The notes below the pieces were generated by a model, which saw only the letters and a program-made list of their open reading frames with translations, was not told the DNA's origin and searched no databases. From Ruminococcaceae bacterium UBA7080 (lineage in GTDB: Bacteria; Bacillota; Clostridia; Oscillospirales; Acutalibacteraceae): a stretch of DNA of 64,000 bases. Positions 50,202 through 59,133 of this stretch are shown here, piece after piece. The position numbers were made by a program, and so were the translations under genes. Position 1 is the first letter of the stretch. Each line of letters opens with the position of its first letter. The stretch is from positions 22,588 through 86,587 of the forward strand of contig DKZG01000011.1 in NCBI GenBank assembly GCA_002493595.1, in the 5' to 3' direction.

Positions 50202-52142
50202 TTACCTTATTTTAGTACCTGCCGGCATGCCTTCAACAAACAGAACTTTTACATCCTCTTCGCTGACATCTCCTGCAAGGAGCATACCGTTACTCATTTC
50301 ACCGCAAAGCTTTGCAGGCTTGAGATTTGCAACAATAACAACACTTTTGCCGATTAAATCCTCAGGTTTATACCATGGTGCAATTCCCGATACAATCTGG
50401 CGCGGTTGTGATGAACCGTCATTTACCATTATTTTAAGAAGCTTTTTAGCCTTTTTTATCGGTTCACAGGATGTAATTTCAGCAACTCTTAACTCAACCT
50501 TTGCAAAATCATCAAAAGTGATTTGGGCAAGCCCTTCAATTTCAGGCTTGGAACTGTGCTCAGCTGCAGCGGATTCCTGCTTTTTTGCAATATCAGTCAG
50601 CATTTTTTCTGCGTCAATTCTTGCAAACAGAGCCTGTGCCGTACCTACCTTTGTACCGGCTTTTGTTGCACCGAAAGTTTCAAGAGATTTGTAATCTTTA
50701 ATATTACAGTTCATCTGATTGAAAATCTTTTCACTGGTTTCAGGCATAAATGCAGAAAGCAGTACAGCAATATATCGAATTGTTTCAAGCAGATTATACA
50801 GAACAGTACCGAGTCTTTGCTTTTGCTTATTATCTTTAGCCAGTGCCCAGGGCATAGTTTCGTCAATATATTTGTTTGAGCGCTTCGCAAGGTTAAAAAT
50901 GCTCTCAATCGCATCTGCAACCCTGTAGGTTTCAAAACATTTTTCAACTTTTTTTACCGTATCATCAGCAAATTGTTTTAAATTCTCATCAACTTCTTCA
51001 GATGCAGAGGGTTCGCATATTACACCGTCAAAATATTTGTTTTGCATTGCAATTGTGCGGTTAACAAGATTTCCCAAAGTGTTTGCAAGGTCTGAATTAT
51101 ATCTTTCGATGATTGTTTCATATGTGATGGAACCATCGGAAGTATACGGCATTTCCGAAAGAAGATAGTATCTTACAGCGTCAACGCCGAGCAATTCTAC
51201 AAGATCGTCGGCATAAATAACATTGCCTCTGGATTTGCTCATTTTATCCTCGCCGAAAAGGAGCCACGGATGACCGAATACTTGCTTTGGCAGGGGTTCG
51301 CCGAGTGCCATAAGCATAATAGGCCAATAAATTGTATGAAAGCGTACAATATCCTTGCCTATAATATGAACATCAGCGGGCCAGTACTTTTTGTACTGCT
51401 CTGATGAACCGTCAGGGTCATAGCCGATAGCAGTAATATAGTTTGATAATGCATCCAGCCAAACATAAACCACGTGTTTGTCATCAAAATCAACAGGTAT
51501 ACCCCATTTGAAGGAGGTACGGCTTACGCATAAATCCTGCAATCCGGGCTTAATAAAGTTATTAAGCATTTCTTTTTTTCTTGCCTCGGGATAAATAAAG
51601 TTCTCATTGCTTTCAATGAATTCTTCAAGCTGTTTCTGATACTTTGAAAGTCTTAAGAAATAAGCCTCCTCTTTTGCCGGTTTAACCTCTCTGCCGCAGT
51701 CCGGGCATTTTCCGTCAACAAGCTGGCTTTCAGTCCAAAAGGATTCACAGGGTGTGCAGTACATACCCTCGTATGTGCCCTTATAAATATCATCCTGCTC
51801 ATAGAGCTTTTTAAATATTTTCTGAACTACTTTTTCATGATAATCGTCGGTTGTTCTTATAAATTTATCATAGCTTGTGCCTAAAAGATCACAGATAGCT
51901 TTAATCTCTTCTGCAATCTTATCAACATATTCTTTCGGTGTTACATTTGCGGCCTTTGCATATTCCTCTATTTTTTGACCGTGCTCATCTGTGCCCGTGA
52001 GCATAAATACATCATAGCCCTGAAGCCTTTTGTATCTTGCAATAGCGTCTGTCAGCACAATTTCATAGCTGTTGCCGATATGAGGCTTGCGCGAAGTATA
52101 TGCAATTGCTGTAGTTATATAAAACTTCTTTTTATCTGGCAT
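50202..52142 (-). CDS. metG: Methionyl-tRNA synthetase
   Basis: It charges tRNA-Met. The 646-residue protein has the HIGH-type signature HIGN (residues 21-24), a zinc knuckle region (CTPCESFW and CPDCGR), KMSKS in GEDKMSKSRG near residue 297 and the C-terminal EMAP/Trbp111-like RNA-binding domain starting at FDDFAKVELRVAEI. ATG 52142 is chosen because GGAGG is eight bases upstream; ATG 52148 is too close. Confidence 0.97.
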   Translation of the reverse strand: MPDKKKFYITTAIAYTSRKPHIGNSYEIVLTDAIARYKRLQGYDVFMLTGTDEHGQKIEEYAKAANVTPKEYVDKIAEEIKAICDLLGTSYDKFIRTTDDYHEKVVQKIFKKLYEQDDIYKGTYEGMYCTPCESFWTESQLVDGKCPDCGREVKPAKEEAYFLRLSKYQKQLEEFIESNENFIYPEARKKEMLNNFIKPGLQDLCVSRTSFKWGIPVDFDDKHVVYVWLDALSNYITAIGYDPDGSSEQYKKYWPADVHIIGKDIVRFHTIYWPIMLMALGEPLPKQVFGHPWLLFGEDKMSKSRGNVIYADDLVELLGVDAVRYYLLSEMPYTSDGSITYETIIERYNSDLANTLGNLVNRTIAMQNKYFDGVICEPSASEEVDENLKQFADDTVKKVEKCFETYRVADAIESIFNLAKRSNKYIDETMPWALAKDNKQKQRLGTVLYNLLETIRYIAVLLSAFMPETSEKIFNQMNCNIKDYKSLETFGATKAGTKVGTAQALFARIDAEKMLTDIAKKQESAAAEHSSKPEIEGLAQITFDDFAKVELRVAEITSCEPIKKAKKLLKIMVNDGSSQPRQIVSGIAPWYKPEDLIGKSVVIVANLKPAKLCGEMSNGMLLAGDVSEEDVKVLFVEGMPAGTKIR

Positions 52143-52156
52143 AATCATGTCCTCCG

Positions 52157-52882
52157 TTAAATATTAGAAGCAGCACCCTTATCAAGCATAAGCGTAACAT
52201 CTGTGTGGAACTGCAAAACAGATGCAGGACACTGCGGTGTTACATTTCCGTCAATAAGCTGTTTGATAGCGGCAGCTTTATTCTTTCCTGTAGCTATAAT
52301 CAGAATTCTCTTTGCCTGCATAATTGAACCGATACCCATTGTTACTGCATGAGTAGGTACTTCATCAATTGAATTGAAGAAACGGCTGTTATCTTTTATC
52401 GTACTTTCTTTAAGCTCAACAACATGACTCCATCTTTGAAAACTGTCAGACGGTTCATTGAAAGCAATATGACCGTTGGAGCCTATGCCAAGCAGTTGAA
52501 TGTCAATACCTCCGGCATTTTTTATTCTTTTTTCATATTCTTTGCATTCTTTTTCCAAATCATCAGCATTTCCGTTAAGAAAATTAATATTCTCTTTAGG
52601 AATATTGATATGGTCAAAGAGATTTTCGTACATAAAAGAATGGTATGAATTTTTATCGTTGACGCTGAGCTTGCAATATTCGTCAAGATTAAATGTGGTT
52701 ACTCGGCTGAAGTCAACTGCACCGTTTTCAAAAAGCTTAATCATATGACCGTATGGCTTTAGCGGTGTTGAGCCTGTTGCAAGTCCTAAAACCGAGTTTG
52801 GCTTAGCGAGCACCTGGCCGCACATATAGTTACCGGCAGCAATTCCGATTTGTTCGTCATTATCATAAACTAATACATTCAT
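52157..52882 (-). CDS. nagB: Glucosamine-6-phosphate deaminase
   Basis: NagB converts glucosamine-6-phosphate to fructose-6-phosphate and ammonia. The 241-residue protein shows LGLATGSTPLKPYGHMI (phosphate loop), TTFNLDEYCKLS (with the catalytic Asp) and GIGSNGHIAFNEPSDSF (with the catalytic His and Glu). It has no N-acetylglucosamine-6-phosphate deacetylase (nagA) beside it. GGAGG precedes the ATG. It lies 14 nt before metG and can share its transcript. Confidence 0.95.
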   Translation of the reverse strand: MNVLVYDNDEQIGIAAGNYMCGQVLAKPNSVLGLATGSTPLKPYGHMIKLFENGAVDFSRVTTFNLDEYCKLSVNDKNSYHSFMYENLFDHINIPKENINFLNGNADDLEKECKEYEKRIKNAGGIDIQLLGIGSNGHIAFNEPSDSFQRWSHVVELKESTIKDNSRFFNSIDEVPTHAVTMGIGSIMQAKRILIIATGKNKAAAIKQLIDGNVTPQCPASVLQFHTDVTLMLDKGAASNI

Positions 52883-52924
52883 TATGTATATCCTCCGCTA
52901 ATGTTAAAATCATAATACTAATAT

Positions 52925-52952
52925 ATTATAAACTAATTATCTGCGCTGTCAA
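52925..52952 (-). promoter_or_regulatory. Promoter of nagB in the end of the VanZ-like gene
   Basis: On the minus strand TTGACA (52952-52947) and TATAAT (52930-52925) are 16 bp apart. The -35 box overlaps the last codons of the upstream gene. Confidence 0.7.
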
Positions 52953-53400
52953 TAAATTTTGCTTTCTTTTTACAAAAGCAGATAACAGCAGCAAATAAAA
53001 TCAAAAAAGCAAAAGTGCCTATAACAGCACCACAGCTGTCAATAAGCCAATCTGTAATCTGACAGGAGCGCCCTTCAACAAACAACTGGTGAAATTCATC
53101 AGTCGCAGCATAAGCACAGGTAAGAGCGGTTGCCAATAAGGGCATTTTTTTCCCTTTTGTTTGATAAAGTGAAAGATTAAACAGCAGACTGAGCCCTGTA
53201 AATTCAAGACAGTGCGCAGCTTTTCTTACAATAAAATCCGTAAATCCGTTATCGCCGAAAAGATTGATTATAAACTGCAGTACGGCGGAACTTTGTGCAG
53301 ATGATTGATCGGCATTTCGGGAAGAAAGCCAAAAGATAACCAACATACATATTCCTGTTAGAAGCCAGCAGATAACAAGCTTAATTTTCTCTCGTTGCAT
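52933..53400 (-). CDS. VanZ-like membrane protein
   Basis: The 155-residue protein has four membrane helices and the VanZ features IFWLSSRNADQSS near the N-terminus, RKAAHCLEFTGLSLL and TDEFHQLFVEGRSCQITDWLIDSCG. VanZ-type proteins are linked to glycopeptide and lipoglycopeptide tolerance; the family is widespread in Firmicutes and no resistance cluster is seen here. Its start overlaps the preceding gene by 20 bp, which implies coupled translation. Confidence 0.88.
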   Translation of the reverse strand: MQREKIKLVICWLLTGICMLVIFWLSSRNADQSSAQSSAVLQFIINLFGDNGFTDFIVRKAAHCLEFTGLSLLFNLSLYQTKGKKMPLLATALTCAYAATDEFHQLFVEGRSCQITDWLIDSCGAVIGTFAFLILFAAVICFCKKKAKFIDSADN

Positions 53401-55039
53401 TTACAAAACTTACCCTTCCGCTGCCGGCATGAAACTGAATTCCGCTTACGCCTTTCGCCTGAACATAATATGATGCCTCATAAAATACAGGCATAATGGA
53501 ATAATCCTTCATGATTTCCTGCTCACACTTTCGGCAGGCGGCGGCCATTTTGTTTGCCCCCGAATGCTCAGCTGAATTAAGAGCCTTTTGCACATTGTTA
53601 AGCTCTCCTAAATAATTCCCGTTAATGATTTCTCCCAAAAACATGACTGCATTTTGATTTTCAGACTCAAACTGACAAAGTGCCAAATCATATTCACCAC
53701 GTGAAAAAGCTGAGTCAAAATCTTTTTTTTCAAGAACATTCAGTTTAAGCGAAAACGATATTTTGTTATCCCTGCCGTAATTGGTTATCTGGCCGATATT
53801 GCCCTGAATACCCTGAATAAGCTGCTTTGCGGTATCTTCCATCTCCTTGGTAACAATTACAGTAATGTCAGCCTTGGAATAGCCTGTTTCCTCTAAACCG
53901 GATTTCCATATTTTCTTAGCCTTTTCACTGTCGTAATCAGGAATGGTTTTGCCGATTGCCTTATCAGCGCTTTCCTCTCCTATCAGGCAGCTTGCAGGAG
54001 TAAGGCATTGTGCTTTTGACAGATATTTTTTGTTACTGATGTCAGCGTCCGAAATGCTGAGACATATTGCCTGTCTAAGCTTTTTGTTTGTGAAAAGCTG
54101 CTTGTTTTTGTTTAAAATAAATGCCCAAGTTTTATTAGAGTAGGGCTGGACTGTCATTTTATCATTGTCAAGCAAAGCATATTCGGTGCCTGAAATATAA
54201 GCGCAGTCAAAATAACCGCTTTTTAGATTTTTGGGAATATCCGTGTTACTATCAATAATTTTAAAAGTTAAATCAGTGACTTTTGTAGGATAGTCGCCTA
54301 CATAAAGCTTGTTTTTTTCTAAAACATATGATGTGTCGAGTATCATATCAACACAAAACTGGCCATTGAAAATTGTATAATCCAGTCCCAATCCATACCG
54401 TCCGTTGGTTGCATAAAAATATTTTTCATTGCATGGCATAGCAATTGCTGTAGAAAGTGTAGTCAAAAATCCTGAGTCGGGCGACGAAAGCCTGATTTCA
54501 AGTGTATAGCTGTCGATGGCTTTGACGCCAAGCTCACCAAGAGATTTTTTACCGGAATGAATTTGTTTTGCATTAACAATATTGGCTATTGTTGAAAACA
54601 GGGGACTGTCTGTGTTCTTGTCTACAGCCCGCTTAAGTGCAAATACAAAATCATCTGCAGTAATATCCGGATTAAAGTCAAGCCCAAGAAGTTGTTGTGC
54701 TTTAGTGGGTTTTTCTTTATCCTTGCTTTCAACATTCCATTTTGCACCCTTTCTTAGATGAAAGGTGTATGTTAGCCCGTCATCGCTGATTGTCCAGTTT
54801 TCCGCCACACCGGGCTGAACCGTTTTGTCATCGAGTACACGAACCAATCCTTCAAAACAGTTTTCTGCCATAAGAAACTCATCAGCAGTGGAGGCAATTT
54901 GCGGGTCAAAGCTTTTGATGCTGCCCTCAATCGGATAAATAAAATCAATCATTTCCGTGTTGCCCGAGCAGCCAGAAAAGCCTGTTATAAATAATAATAT
55001 GCATATCATAATCAATGCAATTCTTTTTGTTTTTTTCAT
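53381..55039 (-). CDS. Oligopeptide ABC transporter substrate-binding lipoprotein
   Basis: The 552-residue protein has a lipoprotein signal (lipobox FSGC) and the SBP_bac_5 fold: FDPQIASTADEFLMAENCFEGL, VAENWTISDDGLTYTFHLRKGAKW and ADDFVFALKRAVD. It should bind peptides outside the cell. ATG 55039 follows AGGTGA by five bases. No permease or ATPase genes lie nearby, so it either serves a distant transporter or acts alone, for instance as a signalling peptide receptor. Confidence 0.9.
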   Translation of the reverse strand: MKKTKRIALIMICILLFITGFSGCSGNTEMIDFIYPIEGSIKSFDPQIASTADEFLMAENCFEGLVRVLDDKTVQPGVAENWTISDDGLTYTFHLRKGAKWNVESKDKEKPTKAQQLLGLDFNPDITADDFVFALKRAVDKNTDSPLFSTIANIVNAKQIHSGKKSLGELGVKAIDSYTLEIRLSSPDSGFLTTLSTAIAMPCNEKYFYATNGRYGLGLDYTIFNGQFCVDMILDTSYVLEKNKLYVGDYPTKVTDLTFKIIDSNTDIPKNLKSGYFDCAYISGTEYALLDNDKMTVQPYSNKTWAFILNKNKQLFTNKKLRQAICLSISDADISNKKYLSKAQCLTPASCLIGEESADKAIGKTIPDYDSEKAKKIWKSGLEETGYSKADITVIVTKEMEDTAKQLIQGIQGNIGQITNYGRDNKISFSLKLNVLEKKDFDSAFSRGEYDLALCQFESENQNAVMFLGEIINGNYLGELNNVQKALNSAEHSGANKMAAACRKCEQEIMKDYSIMPVFYEASYYVQAKGVSGIQFHAGSGRVSFVNATREN

Positions 55040-55057
55040 ATAGTTCACCTAATCGTT

Positions 55058-55086
55058 ATTATACCAAACTGTCAGAGCTAAATCAA
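55058..55086 (-). promoter_or_regulatory. Promoter of the oligopeptide-binding lipoprotein gene
   Basis: On the minus strand TTGATT (55086-55081) and TATAAT (55063-55058) are 17 bp apart, with TGG before the -10 box as an extended -10. Confidence 0.7.
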
Positions 55087-55179
55087 TGAAATATGTGTAA
55101 AATTTACCTACTATAAAGAACACCGGGAGGCGTGTATCAAAAAGTTTTAGGATAAGTTGTAAATAAATTAAAATTTTTC

Positions 55180-55208
55180 TTGACATTATTAATAATATGC
55201 ATTATATT
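55180..55208 (+). promoter_or_regulatory. Sigma-A promoter of rpoB
   Basis: TTGACA and TATATT are separated by 17 bp. The start is predicted near 55215, leaving a leader of about 130 nt. Confidence 0.75.
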
Positions 55209-55241
55209 AAATGGCATCTAAAATGGAAATTTATGCTCATA

Positions 55242-55296
55242 TGGGACTTTTCCCAAGGAAATTCCGAAACGAAAAGCGGATGCTTTTTTGTCGGAA
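55242..55296 (+). promoter_or_regulatory. Two hairpins in the rpoB leader
   Basis: TGGGA pairs with TCCCA (55242-55255). Then TTCCGA (55262-55267) pairs with TCGGAA (55291-55296), enclosing AAAAGC/GCTTTT (55272-55277 with 55282-55287). The inner hairpin is followed by several T residues, so a conditional terminator is possible. Confidence 0.5.
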
Positions 55297-55346
55297 AAGT
55301 GTGAAATTCGTTTTGTTTTTACAGAAAAATGATTGGAGTGACTCTT

Positions 55347-58300
55347 ATGGTAAATGTGAAAGACGTACAGCTCGGTACCACCACGCGTAAGAACTTTGCA
55401 AAAATCAACGAGGTTATGCAGATGCCTAACCTTATCGAGGTGCAGAAAAGTTCATACCAATGGTTCCTTGATGAAGGTCTTAAAGAGGTGTTTAGGGATA
55501 TCGGTCCTATTTCCGATTACACCGGAAACCTCGTTTTGGAGTTTGTTGATTTTTCAATGGACGACGAGCCGAAATACACAATTGCGCAGTGCAAGGCGCG
55601 TGATGTAACTTATGCAAAACCGCTTAAGGTTAGAGCGAGACTTGTAAACAAGGAGACAGGCGAGGTTAAGGAAAACACGGTATTTATGGGTGATTTTCCG
55701 TGGATGACCGATGCCGGAACATTTGTTATTAACGGTGCTGAAAGATGTATTACCTCTCAGCTTGTCCGTTCTCCCGGCGTTTACTACAATATGGATCACG
55801 ATAAAACGGGTAAGGAGCTGTTCACCAATACAGTCATTCCGAACCGTGGTGCTTGGCTTGAGTATGAAACGGATGCCAATGACCTTTTCTATGTTCGTAT
55901 TGATAAGAACAGAAAAATTTATATCACAACTCTTCTCAGAGCTCTAGGCCTCGGCACAGATCAGGAGATTATTGACTTCTTTGGCGAGGACGAAAGAATT
56001 CTTGCTACAATAGAGAAGGATGCAACAAAGAATACCGAAGAAGCTCTGCTGGAAGTATATAAGAAGCTTCGTCCGGGTGAACCGCCTACACTGGAAACGG
56101 CTCAGGCACATTTGGACGGCTTGTTCTTTGATGCACACAGATATGATCTCTCAAGAGTCGGACGATATAAATATAATAAAAAGCTTGCTATAAGTGACAG
56201 ACTTACCAATCAGACACTTACTCAGCCCATTATTTCACCTCAGGGTGAATTTCTTGCGGATGCCGGTGAAAAAATTTCTGCCGAAAAGGCACTCGAGATT
56301 GAAAATGCAGGTGTTATGTTTGCATATGTAGATATTGACGGCAAAGAAATCAAGATTGTGTCAAACGGTATGGTTGATATCAGTGCCTATATTGATTTTG
56401 ACTGTAAAGAGTTTGGCATTAATGAAAAGGTTTCTTATAGAGTTCTTGCGGAAATTCTTGAAAAGTGCGGCGATGATGAGAAGGCCCTTAAAGAGGAACT
56501 TCAGCTTCGTTGCGATGACCTTATTCCTAAACATATTATAATAGATGATATTTTTGCTACTGTATCCTATCTTGTTAATTTGGCTTACGGTGTCGGTTCA
56601 CTGGATGATATTGACCATCTCGGCAACAGAAGAATTCGTGCAGTAGGCGAGCTTCTTCAAAATCAGGTAAGAATAGGCTTTACAAGAATGGAAAGAGTTA
56701 TTCGTGAAAGAATGACTCTTCAGGCACAGGATGATGAGGAATCCATTACTCCACAGGCTCTTATTAACATCAGACCTGTTGTAGCTTCAATAAAGGAATT
56801 CTTCGGTTCATCACCGCTTTCGCAGTTCATGGATCAAAACAATCCGCTTGCAGAGCTTACGCACAAAAGAAGACTTTCCGCTCTTGGTCCGGGTGGTCTT
56901 TCAAGGGATCGTGCAGGTTTCGAGGTTCGTGACGTACATTATACACATTACGGCAGAATGTGTCCTATTGAGACCCCTGAAGGTCCTAATATCGGATTGA
57001 TTTCCTACCTTGCGTGCTACAGCCGCCTTAATGAATATGGTTTTATTGAGGCTCCGTATCGTAAGGTGGATAAGACGACAGGTGTTGTTACGGATGAAGT
57101 TGTTTATATGACAGCTGACGTTGAGGATAATTATGTTGTTGCTCAGGCAAATGAACCGCTTGATGAAAATGGCAGATTTACGAATCAGAGAGTTACCTGC
57201 CGTTTTCGTGATGAGTTTATGACACTTCCTCCGGAGAGAGTAGACTTTATGGATGTATCGCCTAAGATGGTTGTGTCCGTGGCAACATCAATGATACCTT
57301 TCCTTGAAAATGATGACGCAAACCGTGCACTTATGGGTGCAAACATGCAGCGTCAGGCTGTGCCGCTTCTAAAAACGGTTGCTCCGGTTGTCGGCACAGG
57401 TATGGAATATAAGGCAGCATATGACTCAGGTGTAGTGGTTATTGCTAAACGCGGCGGTACAGTTACGGCAGTTGATGCTGATACAATTGAGATTACAACT
57501 AAGGATAAAGAGGTTGATAAGTATGAGCTTGTTAAATTCTCAGGCTCAAACCAGGGAACCTGTATTAACCAGCGTCCGATTGTTTCACTTAACCAGACTA
57601 TAGAAGATGGTCAGGTTATTGCTGACGGTCCGGCTACCTGCAATGGTGAAATCTCACTTGGTAAGAACGCTCTGATTGGTTTTATGACCTGGGAAGGCTA
57701 TAACTACGAGGACGCTGTTCTTATTAATGAAAAAATAGTAAGAGACGATGTTTATACCTCTATTCATATTGAGGAACACGAAGTTGAATCGCGTGATACA
57801 AAGCTTGGACCTGAGGAAATCACAAGGGATATTCCGAATGTTGGTGAGGATGCATTAAAGGATCTTGATGCTGACGGTATTATCCGTATCGGTGCAGAGG
57901 TTCATTCAGGTGATATACTTGTGGGCAAGGTAACACCTAAGGGTGAAACAGAGCTTACTGCAGAGGAAAGACTTCTTCGTGCCATCTTTGGCGAGAAGGC
58001 AAGAGAGGTAAGAGATACTTCTATGCGTGTTCCGCACGGCGAATACGGTATAGTCGTTGATGTTAAGGTGTTTACACGCGCAAACAGCGATGAACTTTCA
58101 CCGGGTGTTAATAAAGTTGTCAGAGTCTATATTGCGCAGAAGCGTAAAATCCAGGTCGGCGATAAAATGGCAGGCCGTCATGGTAATAAGGGTGTTGTTT
58201 CAAGAATTCTTCCTCAGGAGGATATGCCGTTCCTGCCTGACGGCAGACCTCTTGATATCGTTCTTAACCCTCTGGGTGTTCCGTCTCGTATGAACATCGG

Positions 58301-59081
58301 TCAGGTGCTTGAGGTTCATCTCGGTTACGCTGCAATGGCTCTTGGCTGGAAGATGATGACACCTGTATTTGATGGTGCACATGAGCAGGATATCCGTGAT
58401 TGTCTTGAGCTTGCCGATATCGGTTATTATCTTGATGAAAACGGCAATAAGGTTTTTGACGGTAAGACAGAGCTGATTGACGGCAGAACAGGTGAAAAGT
58501 TTGACAACAGAATTACTGTTGGTTATATGTATTTCCTTAAACTTCATCACCTTGTTGATGATAAAATTCATGCCCGCTCTACAGGTCCTTACAGTCTTGT
58601 TACGCAGCAGCCTCTTGGCGGTAAGGCGCAGTTTGGCGGACAGCGTTTCGGTGAAATGGAGGTTTGGGCACTTGAAGCTTACGGTGCTGCTTATACTCTT
58701 CAGGAAATTATCACTATTAAATCCGATGATGTTGTGGGTCGTGTAAGAACCTATGAATCAATTGTTAAGGGTGAGAATATTCCTACAGCCGGTACACCTG
58801 AGTCATTTAAGGTTCTCTTTAAAGAGCTTCAGGCTCTCGGCCTTGATACCAAGGTACTTGACAGTGAGGGCAATGAGGTTGAACTTAAGCAGGATCTTGA
58901 TGATGGCACAGGTATTCAGCCGCTGGATGCACAGGCATTTACGACTGTTAATGATTTTGAGGATCAGGATGGCTTCGGTGTTGAGGATGCCGAAAGTGAA
59001 ATTGAGGAAGCAAGTCAGTCAGATGATTTTTCAGATTTATTTGCTGACAGTTTCGACAGCGAATATGATGACGAGGAATAA
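55347..59081 (+). CDS. rpoB: RNA polymerase subunit beta
   Basis: The 1,244-residue subunit has all core regions. The rifampicin pocket keeps wild-type residues (SPLSQFMDQNNPLAEL and HKRRLSALGPGGL), so no target-site resistance is visible. The C-terminal 60 residues form a highly acidic tail (SEIEEASQSDDFSDLFADSF) beyond the conserved end. ATG 55347 lies seven bases after GGAG; an ATG at 55329 has no site. Usually rplJ and rplL precede rpoB; here the neighbour is an unrelated gene on the opposite strand. Confidence 0.98.
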   Translation: MVNVKDVQLGTTTRKNFAKINEVMQMPNLIEVQKSSYQWFLDEGLKEVFRDIGPISDYTGNLVLEFVDFSMDDEPKYTIAQCKARDVTYAKPLKVRARLVNKETGEVKENTVFMGDFPWMTDAGTFVINGAERCITSQLVRSPGVYYNMDHDKTGKELFTNTVIPNRGAWLEYETDANDLFYVRIDKNRKIYITTLLRALGLGTDQEIIDFFGEDERILATIEKDATKNTEEALLEVYKKLRPGEPPTLETAQAHLDGLFFDAHRYDLSRVGRYKYNKKLAISDRLTNQTLTQPIISPQGEFLADAGEKISAEKALEIENAGVMFAYVDIDGKEIKIVSNGMVDISAYIDFDCKEFGINEKVSYRVLAEILEKCGDDEKALKEELQLRCDDLIPKHIIIDDIFATVSYLVNLAYGVGSLDDIDHLGNRRIRAVGELLQNQVRIGFTRMERVIRERMTLQAQDDEESITPQALINIRPVVASIKEFFGSSPLSQFMDQNNPLAELTHKRRLSALGPGGLSRDRAGFEVRDVHYTHYGRMCPIETPEGPNIGLISYLACYSRLNEYGFIEAPYRKVDKTTGVVTDEVVYMTADVEDNYVVAQANEPLDENGRFTNQRVTCRFRDEFMTLPPERVDFMDVSPKMVVSVATSMIPFLENDDANRALMGANMQRQAVPLLKTVAPVVGTGMEYKAAYDSGVVVIAKRGGTVTAVDADTIEITTKDKEVDKYELVKFSGSNQGTCINQRPIVSLNQTIEDGQVIADGPATCNGEISLGKNALIGFMTWEGYNYEDAVLINEKIVRDDVYTSIHIEEHEVESRDTKLGPEEITRDIPNVGEDALKDLDADGIIRIGAEVHSGDILVGKVTPKGETELTAEERLLRAIFGEKAREVRDTSMRVPHGEYGIVVDVKVFTRANSDELSPGVNKVVRVYIAQKRKIQVGDKMAGRHGNKGVVSRILPQEDMPFLPDGRPLDIVLNPLGVPSRMNIGQVLEVHLGYAAMALGWKMMTPVFDGAHEQDIRDCLELADIGYYLDENGNKVFDGKTELIDGRTGEKFDNRITVGYMYFLKLHHLVDDKIHARSTGPYSLVTQQPLGGKAQFGGQRFGEMEVWALEAYGAAYTLQEIITIKSDDVVGRVRTYESIVKGENIPTAGTPESFKVLFKELQALGLDTKVLDSEGNEVELKQDLDDGTGIQPLDAQAFTTVNDFEDQDGFGVEDAESEIEEASQSDDFSDLFADSFDSEYDDEE

Positions 59082-59133
59082 AATCTGATACGACTTCCGT
59101 CAAATTAAATGATAAAGTAAGGAGTGCTTCCAA

